A stretch of DNA of 64,000 bases from Humisphaera borealis (lineage in GTDB: Bacteria > Planctomycetota > Phycisphaerae > Tepidisphaerales > Tepidisphaeraceae). Under the pieces are notes generated by a model that did no database searches, had not been told where the DNA came from, and saw only the letters and a program-made list of their open reading frames with translations. Location of the stretch: the NCBI RefSeq assembly GCF_015169395.1, contig NZ_CP063458.1:1860001-1924000 (forward strand), read 5' to 3'. A program made the position numbers and the translations under genes. Positions 1 to 9,272 of this stretch are shown one piece after another (position 1 is the first letter of the stretch; every line of letters begins with the position of its first letter).

Positions 1-726
1 GAGATCAAGCTCACCAACGTCCTGTATCACGGCATCGCCGTGAAGGCTGGCAACGAAACGTTCGCCGGCAACCGCTACCATCTCCAGAACGTCGGCGGAG
101 CACCGGTTTACATGGACGGCAAGGGGTACGACCTGGGCACCTGGTTCAACTCGTACGAAGCGACCGGCCAGGCCGTCAAAGCCAATTACGTCGATCCCGA
201 GCGAGATGCCAAGTCGTACAGCGCCACGCTCGGCGGTGCTGGCACCAACGAAGACTTCCTGGCCAAGGCCCGGGCCAATCGCAAGGACAATTTCAACCCG
301 GCGTACACCGCCTCTCTGGCAAACAGCTACATCCGCGCCGGCTTCGTGGACCGCGGCGATTCGTCGCCGGCCATCCCCACCGACTACGTTCCGCCGGTCA
401 GCGAGGTTCCGCCGACGATCGATACGCCGGTCGAAACACCGACGCCCACACCGACCCCGGTCGAGCCGACGCTGCCGCCACCTCCCCCGCCGCCGGCCTC
501 CAATCCGACGACGGAAACACCGACGACCAGCCCCGGCTACCACACCGTCGTTGGTGCCGACGGCAAGATCAAGGTCATCTGGGACAACAACGCCCCCGTT
601 CCGACCGAGCCCACGCCAACGGAACCCGTCCCCGAGCCCGAGCAGAACGCACCGGACGTCGTTTACACTCAGCCGTCCACCCCCGGCACGATCGTTTATG
701 CCGGCGGCTATTGGTACATCTCGTAG
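1..726 (+). CDS. C-terminal part of a secreted-type proline-rich protein (5' end outside window)
   Basis: The reading frame is open from base 1, so the start lies upstream; 241 residues are visible. The first ~110 residues are polar and rich in Asn, Gly and Tyr, with phrases such as NRYHLQNVGGAPVY that resemble the last turns of a right-handed beta-helix (pectate-lyase-like fold). This is followed by a long Pro/Thr/Glu linker (roughly residues 125-215) broken by a short folded-looking patch (YHTVVGADGKIKVIWDNN), ending in YAGGYWYIS. Such linkers are typical of planctomycete surface or secreted proteins. A hairpin follows at 779-810. The function is unknown; the beta-helix reading is an inference from composition and cannot be confirmed without the N-terminal part. 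Confidence 0.6.
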   Translation, partial: EIKLTNVLYHGIAVKAGNETFAGNRYHLQNVGGAPVYMDGKGYDLGTWFNSYEATGQAVKANYVDPERDAKSYSATLGGAGTNEDFLAKARANRKDNFNPAYTASLANSYIRAGFVDRGDSSPAIPTDYVPPVSEVPPTIDTPVETPTPTPTPVEPTLPPPPPPPASNPTTETPTTSPGYHTVVGADGKIKVIWDNNAPVPTEPTPTEPVPEPEQNAPDVVYTQPSTPGTIVYAGGYWYIS

Positions 727-778
727 CCAGAGGCTTGCATCCTGTAACCAGAGGCTCCGACCGAGTGGCAGATTCAAC

Positions 779-810
779 GGCGGGCATGACGATTCATCGT
801 CAGGCCCGCC
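779..810 (+). terminator. Hairpin, likely terminator of the first gene
   Basis: The sequence GGCGGGC-a-TGACGA, loop ttca, then TCGTCA-GGCCCGCC forms a strong stem with a single bulge about 50 nt after the stop codon at 726. It is followed by ttcgttcgttcg, which is only moderately T-rich. It lies between two genes read in the same direction, so a transcription stop is plausible. Confidence 0.55.
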
Positions 811-882
811 TTCGTTCGTTCGAAAGCCGTTCGACCCCTTGGGCAACTTCACATCCGACGTCCAAGCTGCGATAGTCGGGGT

Positions 883-1677
883 ATGCCGACCATTGCCTGC
901 ATTCAGTTCGACATGGCCTGGGAAAACAAGCCAGCCAACTATCAAACCGTCGCCGAGATGGTGCGTTCGGCGAACCTTGCGCCTGGATCGCTCCTGGTGG
1001 TACCGGAGATGTTCGCGACCGGCTTCAGCATGAACGCCACGGGTATCGTCGAACCCGTGCGCGGCCCGACCCACGACTTTCTTGCCTCGCTCGCGCGGCA
1101 ACACCAGCTCTTCGTTCTCGGCGGCGTGGTGCAACCAGGTCCGACCGGAACCTGGCCGGCGCTTAACGGACGTCCGCGGAACGAGGCAATCGCGATCAGC
1201 CCAGACGGGCAGTTGCTCGCCCGTTATGCAAAGATGCACCCCTTCACGCTGGGTGGTGAGAAGGACCATTACGCCGCCGGCGACGAGATTGTGCAATTCG
1301 AGTGGCAAGGCCTGAAGGTGACGCCGTTCATCTGTTACGACCTGCGTTTTCCCGAGCTGTTCCGCCGCGCTGCAAAGCTGGGGACCGATTTGTTCGTGGT
1401 GATCGCGTCGTGGCCGGCACCGCGAACCCATCACTGGACGACCCTGTTGCAGGCCCGTGCCATCGAGAACCAGGCGTTTGTGATCGGCAATAACCGCTGC
1501 GGCTCCGATCCTAAACTGACCTATGACGGCCGGAGCCTCGTCATCGATTACGCCGGCACAATTCTCGCCGATGGCGGCACAACCCCGTCAGTCGTCACCG
1601 CGGCGATCAACCCGGAAGCCATGCGAAGCTGGCGGACTAAGATGCCCTTCCTGGCCGATATGCGTGACGACCTCTGA
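883..1677 (+). CDS. Nitrilase-superfamily amidohydrolase, omega-amidase (YafV/Nit2) type
   Basis: A 264-residue carbon-nitrogen hydrolase. The Glu-Lys-Cys triad of the superfamily is visible: E42 in VVPEMFATGF, K117 in YAKMHPF, and C151 in FICYDLRFPELFR. The PEMFATGFSM segment and the short length are close to E. coli YafV and mammalian Nit2, which hydrolyse 2-oxoglutaramate or 2-oxosuccinamate to the 2-oxoacid and ammonia. No signal peptide is seen, so it is expected in the cytoplasm. It stands alone between a terminator-like hairpin and the large cytochrome gene. The superfamily call is firm; the exact substrate is inferred from the motif around E42 and could be another short omega-amide. 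Confidence 0.88.
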   Translation: MPTIACIQFDMAWENKPANYQTVAEMVRSANLAPGSLLVVPEMFATGFSMNATGIVEPVRGPTHDFLASLARQHQLFVLGGVVQPGPTGTWPALNGRPRNEAIAISPDGQLLARYAKMHPFTLGGEKDHYAAGDEIVQFEWQGLKVTPFICYDLRFPELFRRAAKLGTDLFVVIASWPAPRTHHWTTLLQARAIENQAFVIGNNRCGSDPKLTYDGRSLVIDYAGTILADGGTTPSVVTAAINPEAMRSWRTKMPFLADMRDDL

Positions 1678-1747
1678 CGACCCCGGCGCGGGAAGTTCGT
1701 CGTCGTTGCATTCAAACGTCCGCCTTCTCCAACGGTAACGATTTGTA

Positions 1748-4700
1748 ATGACTGCGACCTCCGCCCGCTTTCTCGCCCTGCTCATCCTTGCAACGGCCTC
1801 GACGGCCGCCGGTGCCGACCAGCCCGTGGACTTTGTCCGCGACATCAAGCCGATTTTCGAAGTACGCTGTTACGACTGCCATGGCGCCGCCAAGCAGAAG
1901 GGCGGCATCCGGCTCGACGCCCCGGTCTCTCTCAAAGGCGGAGACTCCGGCTCTCCCCTTTTCACCCCCGGCGACCCGGCCAAAAGTCATCTCCTCAAGC
2001 TCGTCCGCTCCGACGATCCCGACGAAGTCATGCCACCCAAAGGCGATCGGCTGTCGGCCCCGCAGATCGACCTGCTGACGCGATGGATTCAGCAGGGTGG
2101 AAACTGGCCTCAAACCGTCGTCACGGCCAAACCGAAGCTGAAGCACTGGTCATTCAATGCGCCCGTTCGGCCCCCGGTGCCGCAGGCGGCGATCGGGCCT
2201 GCGCGCAATCCGATCGATCAGTTCATCCTCGCTCGCCTGGAAAAAGAAGGGCTCAAGCCGTCACCCGAGGCGGACAAGCACGCGTTGATTCGCCGGGTCA
2301 CGTTCGCGTTGATCGGCCTGCCCCCTACACCCGCCGAGGTTGACGCTTTCATCGCCGACAAATCGCCCGATGCCTATGAGAAGGTCGTGGACCGGCTTCT
2401 CGCCGCACCGCAATTCGGCGAACGCTGGGCCCGCACCTGGCTCGACCTCGCCCGCTATGCCGACAGCAAGGGCTACGGCTCCGACCCGCTGCGGTTCACA
2501 ATCCATCCCTACCGCGACTGGGTCATCAGCGCGTTCAACCAGAATAAGCCTTACGACACATTCACCGTCGAACAGCTCGCCGGCGATCTGCTCCCGAACC
2601 CGACCATCGATCAGCTCGTCGCGACGGCGTTTCATCGCAACACGATGACCAACACCGAAGGCGGCACCGACGACGAAGAGTTCCGCGTCGCCGCCATCAA
2701 GGACCGCACCGACGTCACCTTCCAGGTCTGGATGGGGCTGACGATGGGCTGCGCCCAGTGCCATACGCACAAGTTCGACCCGATCACCAATCGCGAGTAC
2801 TACTCGGCGATGGCGTTCTTCAACCAGTCGGAAGACGCGGACCGGGCCGATGATTCGCCGACCATCCCCGTCCCCTCCGCCGACGACCTGGATCGCCAGA
2901 AGTCGCTCGAAGACCAGATCGCCAAACTGGAGGCCGGCCTCAAGGACTCCGCCGAAGTCGCCGCCGCCCAGGCGAAATGGGAGAAGGCGCAGTCTGACCC
3001 CGAGTCCGGCTGGACGACGCTCAAGATCGCTTCGGCCAAAAGCGCCGGCGGCGCGACGCTGACATCGCAACCGGACGGTTCGATCCTCGCCAGCGGCACA
3101 TTGCCCAAGACCGACACCTACACGGTCGTTGCCGAAGGCATGACCAAGGGCATCACGGCATTCCGCATTGAGGCGCTGACAGACGATTCTCTGCCGTCCA
3201 AGGGCCCCGGGCGGGCCGGCAACGGCTCGTTCATCCTCAATGAACTCAAAATCGCCGCTTCGCCAGTCGCCGAGGACGCCGCCGTCAAAATCACCGGCCG
3301 CTACGTTCGCATCGAGCTTTCCAAGAAGCCGCACCTGGCTTTGGCCGAGGTGCAGGTACTCTCCGGCACCGAGAATATCGCGCGAAAAGGGAAGGCAAAG
3401 CAGTCCACCACCGGTTACGGCGGCAAGGCAGAGTTGGCGATCGACGGCAATACCGACGGAGACTTCTACGGCGGAAAGAGCGTCAGCCATACCGGGGAAG
3501 GCGACAACAATCCCTGGTGGGAAGTCGACCTCGGCTCCGAACAGCCCATCGACCGCGTCGTGATCTGGAATCGCACCGACGGCAACGTCGTCCGGCGATT
3601 GGCGGACTTCAAGCTGTCGGTGCTGAACGCCGACCGCGTCATGACCTGGGGCGAAACGATCTCCAAGGCCCCGAGCCCGTCCGCCAGCTACGGCCCCGGC
3701 AAGCAGCAGGACGTCGCACTGGCCAACGCCTCGGCAACGTACGAGCAGCCCACCGAATCCGGCTGGACCGCCGCCAAGGCGATCGACGGCAACCCGGCGG
3801 CGAATTCCGGCTGGGCGATCGGCGGCCAGACCGGCCGGCGCCAGGTGGCGGTGTTTGAAGCACCGTCGGTTCCGCATTTCGCCGGCGGAACCCGGCTCAC
3901 CTTCTCACTTGTTCAGAACTTCGACACCGGCGCGCTCGGCCGCTTCCGTCTGTCGGCGACCACCCAGCCGCGGCCGGTGCGAGTCCTGCCGAACGACGTG
4001 TCGGCGGTATTGGCGATCGCCCCCGCCAAGCGATCGCCGGAGCAAAGCCAACGCCTTCGCGATCATTACCTCGCGATCAATGCAGGCACGCTAAAGGAAC
4101 ACGCGAAGATCGCCGACCTTCGAAAGCAGCTGGCCGCGTTGAAGCCGTCGCGCGTCGCGATCATGCGCGACCTTCCGGCGGATAAGCAGCGGCAGTCGAC
4201 GATCCTCATCAAGGGCAACTTCCTTCAGAAGGGCGAGCCGGTTTCCCCCGGCGTGCTGGGCGCGTTTCACTCATTGCCCGCCAACGCACCGGCCAATCGG
4301 CTGGGCTTGGCGAAGTGGATCGTTTCCAGGGACAACCCCCTGACCGCCCGCGTGCAGGTCAATCGCATTTGGGCTTCGTTCTTCGGAACAGGCCTGGTCG
4401 AGACACAGGAAGACTTCGGCGAGATGGGCACACCGCCCAGCCACCCGGAGTTGCTCGACTGGCTCGCCGTCGAGTTCATGGAGCCGACGGTCGGCGGATC
4501 GGGCACGCCTTGGGATATGAAGCGGCTGATGCGGCTGATCGTGACCAGCCAAACCTACCGTCAGAGCGCCAAGGTTGATCCCGAACTGCTCGAGAAGGAT
4601 CCGGGTAACCGGCTTCTCGCCCGTATGCCGCGTCAACGGCTCGAAGCCGAGATGGTTCGCGACCAGGCGCTGGCCGTCAGCGGCTTGCTGAGCACGAAGA

Positions 4701-5254
4701 TGTTCGGCCCCAGCGTCTACCCGCCGCAACCGGAGGGCATGTGGCAGGCGGCGTTCAACGGCGAACGAACCTACCCGACCAGCAAGGGTGAAGACCGCTA
4801 TCGTCGGGGCGTCTACGTCTTCTGGCGGCGAACGGTCCCTTATCCGAGCATGCAGACCTTCGACGCCCCCAGCCGAGAGGTCTGCACCATCCGCCGAATC
4901 CACACGAGTACGCCGTTGCAGGCGTTCGTGACGATGAACGATCCGGTCTACGTCGAATGCAGCCAGGCGCTTGGCCGACGGCTGATCAAAGACGGTGGTG
5001 AGACGCCGGAGGCCCGCATTCGTTTCGGCCTGGAGCTGATCCTGCAGCGACCCGCATCCGCCGAGCAGATCAAGCCGCTGGCAAAGCTTTACCAGTCGGA
5101 GCTGTCGCACTTCCTTCAGGACGCCGACGACGCGAAAAAGCTCTCGAGTGATCCCATCGGACCCTTGCCGGCAGGAATGACACCGGCCGAAGCCGCGGCA
5201 TGGACGGTCATCGCGAATGTGATGTTGAATTTGGATGGCGCAATGACGCGTTAA
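1748..5254 (+). CDS. Planctomycete cytochrome protein: PSCyt1-DUF1549-discoidin-like-DUF1553
   Basis: This 1168-residue protein begins with a signal peptide (about residues 1-23, cleavage near AAGADQ). A haem-c type site CYDCH at C41-C44-H45 belongs to a PSCyt1 domain. A DUF1549 (PSCyt2) domain covers about residues 150-355 and holds a second CAQCH site at C335-C338-H339. Residues ~540-630 resemble an F5/8-type (discoidin) carbohydrate-binding domain (AIDGN...WWEVDLGS). DUF1553 (PSD1) covers about 850-1120, and the protein ends in the family's usual [12 protein letters not shown]. Members are abundant in planctomycetes, where they are thought to be exported haem proteins linked to polysaccharide breakdown, but their chemistry is not established. 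The DUF1501 gene 156 bp downstream is the customary partner. Confidence 0.93.
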   Translation: MTATSARFLALLILATASTAAGADQPVDFVRDIKPIFEVRCYDCHGAAKQKGGIRLDAPVSLKGGDSGSPLFTPGDPAKSHLLKLVRSDDPDEVMPPKGDRLSAPQIDLLTRWIQQGGNWPQTVVTAKPKLKHWSFNAPVRPPVPQAAIGPARNPIDQFILARLEKEGLKPSPEADKHALIRRVTFALIGLPPTPAEVDAFIADKSPDAYEKVVDRLLAAPQFGERWARTWLDLARYADSKGYGSDPLRFTIHPYRDWVISAFNQNKPYDTFTVEQLAGDLLPNPTIDQLVATAFHRNTMTNTEGGTDDEEFRVAAIKDRTDVTFQVWMGLTMGCAQCHTHKFDPITNREYYSAMAFFNQSEDADRADDSPTIPVPSADDLDRQKSLEDQIAKLEAGLKDSAEVAAAQAKWEKAQSDPESGWTTLKIASAKSAGGATLTSQPDGSILASGTLPKTDTYTVVAEGMTKGITAFRIEALTDDSLPSKGPGRAGNGSFILNELKIAASPVAEDAAVKITGRYVRIELSKKPHLALAEVQVLSGTENIARKGKAKQSTTGYGGKAELAIDGNTDGDFYGGKSVSHTGEGDNNPWWEVDLGSEQPIDRVVIWNRTDGNVVRRLADFKLSVLNADRVMTWGETISKAPSPSASYGPGKQQDVALANASATYEQPTESGWTAAKAIDGNPAANSGWAIGGQTGRRQVAVFEAPSVPHFAGGTRLTFSLVQNFDTGALGRFRLSATTQPRPVRVLPNDVSAVLAIAPAKRSPEQSQRLRDHYLAINAGTLKEHAKIADLRKQLAALKPSRVAIMRDLPADKQRQSTILIKGNFLQKGEPVSPGVLGAFHSLPANAPANRLGLAKWIVSRDNPLTARVQVNRIWASFFGTGLVETQEDFGEMGTPPSHPELLDWLAVEFMEPTVGGSGTPWDMKRLMRLIVTSQTYRQSAKVDPELLEKDPGNRLLARMPRQRLEAEMVRDQALAVSGLLSTKMFGPSVYPPQPEGMWQAAFNGERTYPTSKGEDRYRRGVYVFWRRTVPYPSMQTFDAPSREVCTIRRIHTSTPLQAFVTMNDPVYVECSQALGRRLIKDGGETPEARIRFGLELILQRPASAEQIKPLAKLYQSELSHFLQDADDAKKLSSDPIGPLPAGMTPAEAAAWTVIANVMLNLDGAMTR

Positions 5255-5265
5255 CGAACGGCCCC

Positions 5266-5381
5266 GTCAGTGACACGGGCTTCCAGCCCGCGCTGGCGAT
5301 GCAGTAGTAGAAGAGACTTGGATACGCGAATCATCTTTACGCCAACGTCGCACGCACGGGCGGGAAGCCCGTGTCACTGAC
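5266..5381. repeat. Paired-hairpin (BIME-like) element, family A
   Basis: Two 25-nt arms (5266-5290 and 5357-5381) are inverted copies matching at 24 of 25 positions, around a 66-nt loop. Each arm contains its own hairpin, for example CGGGCTTCCAGCCCG. The element fills most of the gap between the cytochrome gene and the DUF1501 gene. The same arm sequence recurs at 10888-11040. Confidence 0.85.
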
Positions 5382-5410
5382 AGAGCGGCTGGCATAATCG
5401 CAGTGCAAGC

Positions 5411-6895
5411 ATGAACAGCAACCTTCAACACGCCCGCCACCTCACCCGCAGGCACTTCCTCACGAAGTGCAACTCCGGCCTCGGCGCGCTCGCGCTGGCT
5501 TCCCTTCTAGGCAAGACGTCGCCCGCGCAGGCGGCGAGTGCCAAGGTTCTGCCCTACGGCCCGGCCGACATGAGCCGTCCGATGGCGGTGCGGCCGACGA
5601 TGTTCGCGCCCAAGGCCAAGCGCGTCATCTACTTGCACATGTCCGGCTCGCCGCCGCAGCATGACCTGTTTGACTACAAGCCCCTGCTGACAAAGCTAGA
5701 CCGCCAACCCTGCCCCGACGAGTACATCAAGGGCGAGCGCTTCGCATTCATCAAAGGCCATCCCAAGTGCTTGGCGAGCCCTTACAAGTTCGACCGCGTC
5801 GGCGACCGTGGCACGTTTATCAGCGAACTACTTCCCGGTATTCGCACCATCGCCGACGACATGACCATCGTCCGCTCGATGTGGACCGACCAGTTCAACC
5901 ATGCCCCGGCCGAGATGATGCTGTACACCGGCAACATGCGGGCCGGCCATGCCTCGATGGGCTCGTGGGTAACGTGGGGCCTGGGCAGCGAGAACCAGGA
6001 TCTGCCCGGCTTCGTCGTGCTCGTCTCCGGCGGAACCGATCCGACGGCGGGCAAGAGCGTCTGGAGCAGCGGCTTCCTGCCCAGCGTGTTCCAGGGCACG
6101 CAGTGCCGCAGCAAAGGCGAACCGATCTTGTACGCCAATAACCCCGCCGGCATGGACCGCGACGTCCGCCGGCGATCGCTCGACGCACTGAAGGAACTGA
6201 ACGAGATCGAGGCCAAGACCTTCAACGACCCCGAAACCGTCACACGCATCAACCAGTTTGAACTGGCGTATCGCATGCAGATGGCTGTCCCGGAAGTGAC
6301 CGACGTCTCAAAAGAGCCACAGCACGTACTCGACGCCTATGGCGCCAAACCCGGCGACGGCAGCTTCGCCAGCAACTGCCTGCTGGCTCGCAAGCTCGTC
6401 GAGAATGGCGTTCGCTACGTTCAGCTCTTTGACTGGGGCTGGGACATGCACGGCACCCAGAACGGCGACGACCTCACGACAGCTCTGCCGAAAAAGTGCA
6501 AGCAGGTCGATCAGGCGGCATCAGCGCTGATCAAGGATCTCAAGCAGCGCGGCCTGCTTGACGAAACACTCGTCGTCTGGGGCGGTGAGTTCGGTCGAAC
6601 TCCCATGAACGAAGAGCGCGGCGGCAGCAAACTCCTCGGCCGCGACCACCACCCCCATGCGTTCACCATCTGGATGGCCGGCGGCGGTATCAAGCGCGGT
6701 TTCGACTACGGCGCGACCGACGACCTCGGCTACTTCGTCAACGAAGACAAGATGACCGTTCGAGACCTGCAGGCGACAATCCTGCACGCGCTGGGACTGG
6801 ACCCACACAAGCTGCACTATCCGCACCAGGGCTTAAACGAGCGTCTCATCGGACCAACTAACGAGCCCAAGGTACACACGAAGTTGTTCGCCTAG
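5411..6895 (+). CDS. DUF1501 family protein, Tat-exported, sulfatase-like fold
   Basis: A 494-residue protein with a twin-arginine signal (TRRHFLTKCNSGLGALALAS, from about residue 12) and the DUF1501 layout: YLHMSGSPPQHDLFDYKP near the N-terminus, MWTDQFNHAPAEM in the middle, and WGGEFGRTP and GRDHHPHAF towards the end. DUF1501 proteins are related to the alkaline phosphatase/sulfatase superfamily, and the His/Asp-rich motifs may bind metal. In planctomycetes the gene almost always follows a PSCyt1/DUF1549/DUF1553 gene, as here, so the two products probably act together outside the cytoplasmic membrane. The catalytic activity of the family is not known. Confidence 0.92.
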   Translation: MNSNLQHARHLTRRHFLTKCNSGLGALALASLLGKTSPAQAASAKVLPYGPADMSRPMAVRPTMFAPKAKRVIYLHMSGSPPQHDLFDYKPLLTKLDRQPCPDEYIKGERFAFIKGHPKCLASPYKFDRVGDRGTFISELLPGIRTIADDMTIVRSMWTDQFNHAPAEMMLYTGNMRAGHASMGSWVTWGLGSENQDLPGFVVLVSGGTDPTAGKSVWSSGFLPSVFQGTQCRSKGEPILYANNPAGMDRDVRRRSLDALKELNEIEAKTFNDPETVTRINQFELAYRMQMAVPEVTDVSKEPQHVLDAYGAKPGDGSFASNCLLARKLVENGVRYVQLFDWGWDMHGTQNGDDLTTALPKKCKQVDQAASALIKDLKQRGLLDETLVVWGGEFGRTPMNEERGGSKLLGRDHHPHAFTIWMAGGGIKRGFDYGATDDLGYFVNEDKMTVRDLQATILHALGLDPHKLHYPHQGLNERLIGPTNEPKVHTKLFA

Positions 6896-6921
6896 GACGT
6901 CTATTACGAGGACCGGGTGAT

Positions 6922-7137
6922 GTGGAGGACAGACATTCATTCTTGTCTGTCACTCGGGACCCGGATGCGCTTTCGAACTTCGGCCGGCCGCTCTGTCGTT
7001 CGTGCTGAGTGTCTGAATGAATCAGACGGCTATCGCAGAAGGCAGTGCGATCATGTCAGTTACAGTTAAAAGAGTCCCGCGGTTGCTTGATGCACCCGTC
7101 GGGTCCCGAGTGACAGGCAAGAATGCCTGTCCTCCAC
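6922..7137. repeat. Paired-hairpin element, family B, with 38-42 nt arms
   Basis: The left arm (6922-6963) and right arm (7100-7137) are inverted copies: 36 of 38 positions agree once a 4-nt insertion (attc) in the left arm is allowed for. Each arm carries an internal hairpin (GACAGGCA-ttct-TGCCTGTC in the consensus). The element occupies nearly the whole gap between the DUF1501 gene and the DUF1080 gene. No gene is seen in its 136-nt loop. Confidence 0.85.
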
Positions 7138-7153
7138 GCGTTTCGAAGTACTT

Positions 7154-8011
7154 ATGCGGAGAAGGAAAGTGAACAAGCGAATTCTCACCAGCGTCCTCAG
7201 CGTAGTTACCGCCTTCGGCGGATTTGCGATCGCGCAGCAGCCGGCCCCCAAGGATCCGGCCAAGCCCGCAGCCCCCGCCAAGCCTGCCCCAAAGCCCAAG
7301 CCTGTCGCCCCGCTGCCGGAGTACACAGGCCTGAACCCCAAGACGATGGCCCCCACCGCCGGCACGGCCGACAACACGGCCCCCGAGGGTTTTGTCGCCG
7401 CGTTCAACGGCAAAGACCTCACCGGCTGGGTCGGCCTGCTGAAGGCACCGAACGACAATCCCATCAAGCGGGCTGCCCTGTCGGCCGAGGACCGCGCCAA
7501 GGCCACCGCCGAGGCCGAAGCGAACAAGATCGCCAACTGGAAGGTCGAAGACGGCGCGCTCGTCTTCAGCGGCAAAGGCCGCAGCCTCTGCACCGCCAAC
7601 CAGTACGGCAACTTCGAAATGTGGGTGACCTGGAAGATCAAGGAAGCCGGCGACAGCGGCATTTATCTTCGCGGCTCGCCGCAGGTGCAGATCTGGGACA
7701 CCAATCTCAAGAATGGCGCCCACGTCGGCTCCGGCGGTTTCTACAACAACCAGAAGAACCCTGCGATCCCGCTGAAGAAGGCCGACAAGCCCGTCGGCGA
7801 ATGGAACACGTTCTTCATCCGAATGGTCGGCGAGAAGGCGACCGTCTACCTCAATGGCGAACTGGTCGTCGATAACGTCACACTGGAAAACTACTGGGAC
7901 CGCACCCAGCCGATCTTCGCCAAAGAGCAGATCGAACTGCAGAACCACGGCAACACGCTCTGGTTCAAGAACATCTACATCAAGGAACTGCCCGACTCGG
8001 CGGCGAAGTAG
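7154..8011 (+). CDS. Secreted DUF1080 (3-keto-disaccharide hydrolase-type) protein
   Basis: This protein has up to 285 residues with an N-terminal signal peptide (KRILTSVLSVVTAFGGFAIAQQ), a Pro/Ala/Lys-rich linker (about residues 29-60), and one concanavalin-A-like domain. The domain carries the DUF1080 hallmarks FVAAFNGKDLTGWVG, WKVEDGALVFSGKG, GIYLRGSPQVQIWD and a final WFKNIYIKEL. DUF1080 (PF06439) includes 3-keto-disaccharide hydrolases and carbohydrate-binding proteins. The first ATG is at 7154, but an in-frame GTG at 7169 is preceded by GGAGAAGGAAA, a strong ribosome site at good spacing, and may be the true start; that would remove only five residues. The ligand cannot be told from the sequence. 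Confidence 0.88.
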   Translation: MRRRKVNKRILTSVLSVVTAFGGFAIAQQPAPKDPAKPAAPAKPAPKPKPVAPLPEYTGLNPKTMAPTAGTADNTAPEGFVAAFNGKDLTGWVGLLKAPNDNPIKRAALSAEDRAKATAEAEANKIANWKVEDGALVFSGKGRSLCTANQYGNFEMWVTWKIKEAGDSGIYLRGSPQVQIWDTNLKNGAHVGSGGFYNNQKNPAIPLKKADKPVGEWNTFFIRMVGEKATVYLNGELVVDNVTLENYWDRTQPIFAKEQIELQNHGNTLWFKNIYIKELPDSAAK

Positions 8012-8042
8012 TTCGGGCCGCGCGATCAGCGCGCCCCCCGCC

Positions 8043-8177
8043 TGTCATCCTGAACGAAGTGAAGGACCTGGTGTCCCAGCCGTGAAGACGGCGAGCCACA
8101 AGCGATGTCGAGAGCCGATCGGTTCACGACGCCGGTTTGGCGGGGATACAAGGTCCTTCGCTTCGTTCAGGATGACA
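8043..8177. repeat. Paired-repeat element, family C (TGTCATCCTGAACGAAG)
   Basis: Inverted arms of 35 nt (8043-8077 and 8143-8177) match at 32 of 35 positions. The arm begins TGTCATCCTGAACGAAG, a type of dispersed repeat seen in many unrelated bacteria. It fills the gap between the DUF1080 gene and ybaB. A more complex relative lies at 43196-43381. Confidence 0.8.
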
Positions 8178-8235
8178 CTGCGCGCCCCCATCTTCCTACG
8201 TGGTCAACGCTGGCGTTTCGGGTTAACGTCTGGGC

Positions 8236-8580
8236 ATGTTCGACAACCTTAAGAATCTCGCCAACATGCCCGCCATGCTCGCCAAGGCCCGCGAGCTGCA
8301 GGAGAAGATGAAGACCATGCAGGAGGAGCTGGTCCGCAGGACGGTCACCGCCGAGGCCGGCGGCGGCATGGTCGAAGCGACCTGCAACGGCAAGATGGAA
8401 CTCGTCAAGTTGCGCATCGACAAGTCGAAGGTCGATCCGAACGACACGGAACTGATCGAAGACCTCACCGTCGCCGCGGTTCACGCCGCACAGGTGAAGG
8501 CTGCCAACATGGCCAAGGCCGAAATGGAACGCATCGCCGGCAGCCTGGGTCTGCCGCCTGGCGTGCTGCCTGGTATGTGA
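8236..8580 (+). CDS. YbaB/EbfC family nucleoid-associated protein
   Basis: A 114-residue protein with the YbaB/EbfC pattern: an N-terminal helix rich in Met, Lys and Gln (LAKARELQEKMKTMQEEL), the glycine-rich AGGGMVEATCNGKMELVKLRID strand region (read as two parts), and a C-terminal helix with AAQVKAANMAKAEMERIAG. Family members are small dimers that bind DNA and often sit beside dnaX and recR. Here neither is adjacent; the gene lies alone between two palindromic repeat elements. Family assignment is firm. Confidence 0.93.
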   Translation: MFDNLKNLANMPAMLAKARELQEKMKTMQEELVRRTVTAEAGGGMVEATCNGKMELVKLRIDKSKVDPNDTELIEDLTVAAVHAAQVKAANMAKAEMERIAGSLGLPPGVLPGM

Positions 8581-8625
8581 GGTGGAGCAGCGTTTGCCGC
8601 ACGCTTGTGAGACAAGTGCGTCTTC

Positions 8626-8718
8626 GGTGCCACGGGTCGGCGGTACTCCGCAGACCCGCGCCAAACGGCGACCCACGCACCCTCACGGGACTGCCGAGTA
8701 CGACCGACCCGTGGCACC
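8626..8718. repeat. Paired-hairpin element, family D, single copy
   Basis: The left arm starts GGTGCCACGGGTCGGCGG at 8626 and the right arm ends at 8718 with the complement. About 25 of 28 outer positions pair. The left arm itself folds as CACGGGTC ... AGACCCG with a GCGGTACTCCGC tip. The same arm is found twice in each of the composite arrays at 41.7 and 53.7 kb. It lies between ybaB and the PilZ gene. Confidence 0.8.
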
Positions 8719-8845
8719 AGATCGCGTTTCACGTTTTCACCCACCGCCATGGCCGTCTCATAATCCTCGGGCGAGCAAACCTGATTTCCCCCTTTTTCTC
8801 GCCCCGCATCTAAACCCCTGACCATTTCCCGCCGATGTCCGGGGC

Positions 8846-9166
8846 ATGCTCGCACAAACCATCGCCGCGCCATCGTCTACCGTCCCGTTCGAAGAGCGCC
8901 GTCGCTCCGTCCGTCGGCCGACGGTCTGCGAGGCGTGGGTACGCTCCCCGACCGACACCGACGACACCAAGATCGAAGTTACAGCGCTGGACCTCTCCCG
9001 CCACGGCGTAGGCTTCGAGAGCCGCCAGCCGCTGCAGGTCAACTGCTTCTACTGGATCGAGTTGGAGATCGGCGACAAGCAGATCGCCCAGGAGGTGCGC
9101 GTCACCAGTTGCCTGGAATCCGATGACCTGCCGGGCGTTTATCGCGTGGGTGGAAAGTTCTGCTGA
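8846..9166 (+). CDS. PilZ domain protein (probable c-di-GMP receptor)
   Basis: A 106-residue single-domain PilZ protein. Both c-di-GMP-binding signatures are present: an arginine cluster RRRSVRR (residues 18-24) at the domain's start and D49-L-S51-R-H-G54 further on. The rest alternates in short beta strands as expected for the PilZ barrel, ending in VYRVGGKFC. It has no other domain, so it probably acts as a stand-alone adaptor reading the second messenger c-di-GMP. The next gene is in the same direction about 106 bp downstream, but nothing links their functions. Confidence 0.87.
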   Translation: MLAQTIAAPSSTVPFEERRRSVRRPTVCEAWVRSPTDTDDTKIEVTALDLSRHGVGFESRQPLQVNCFYWIELEIGDKQIAQEVRVTSCLESDDLPGVYRVGGKFC

Positions 9167-9272
9167 GAAACCCGGGCCCGCACCACCGGGCCACACCGAT
9201 CGCAAATCGGTCGACACGGCCTATTTTGACGGCGACGGATGGACGAACTTTCGGTATTGTTCGGCCACCCGC

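Noticed and set aside
2261-3877. A 538-residue minus-strand frame opposite the first cytochrome gene
   Set aside because: It is a GC-rich shadow frame without domains; the plus-strand gene has clear haem sites and family domains.
9123-9272. Start of the radical SAM gene inside the PilZ gene
   Set aside because: The 50 extra residues do not resemble the family; ATG 9273 begins at the normal domain edge.
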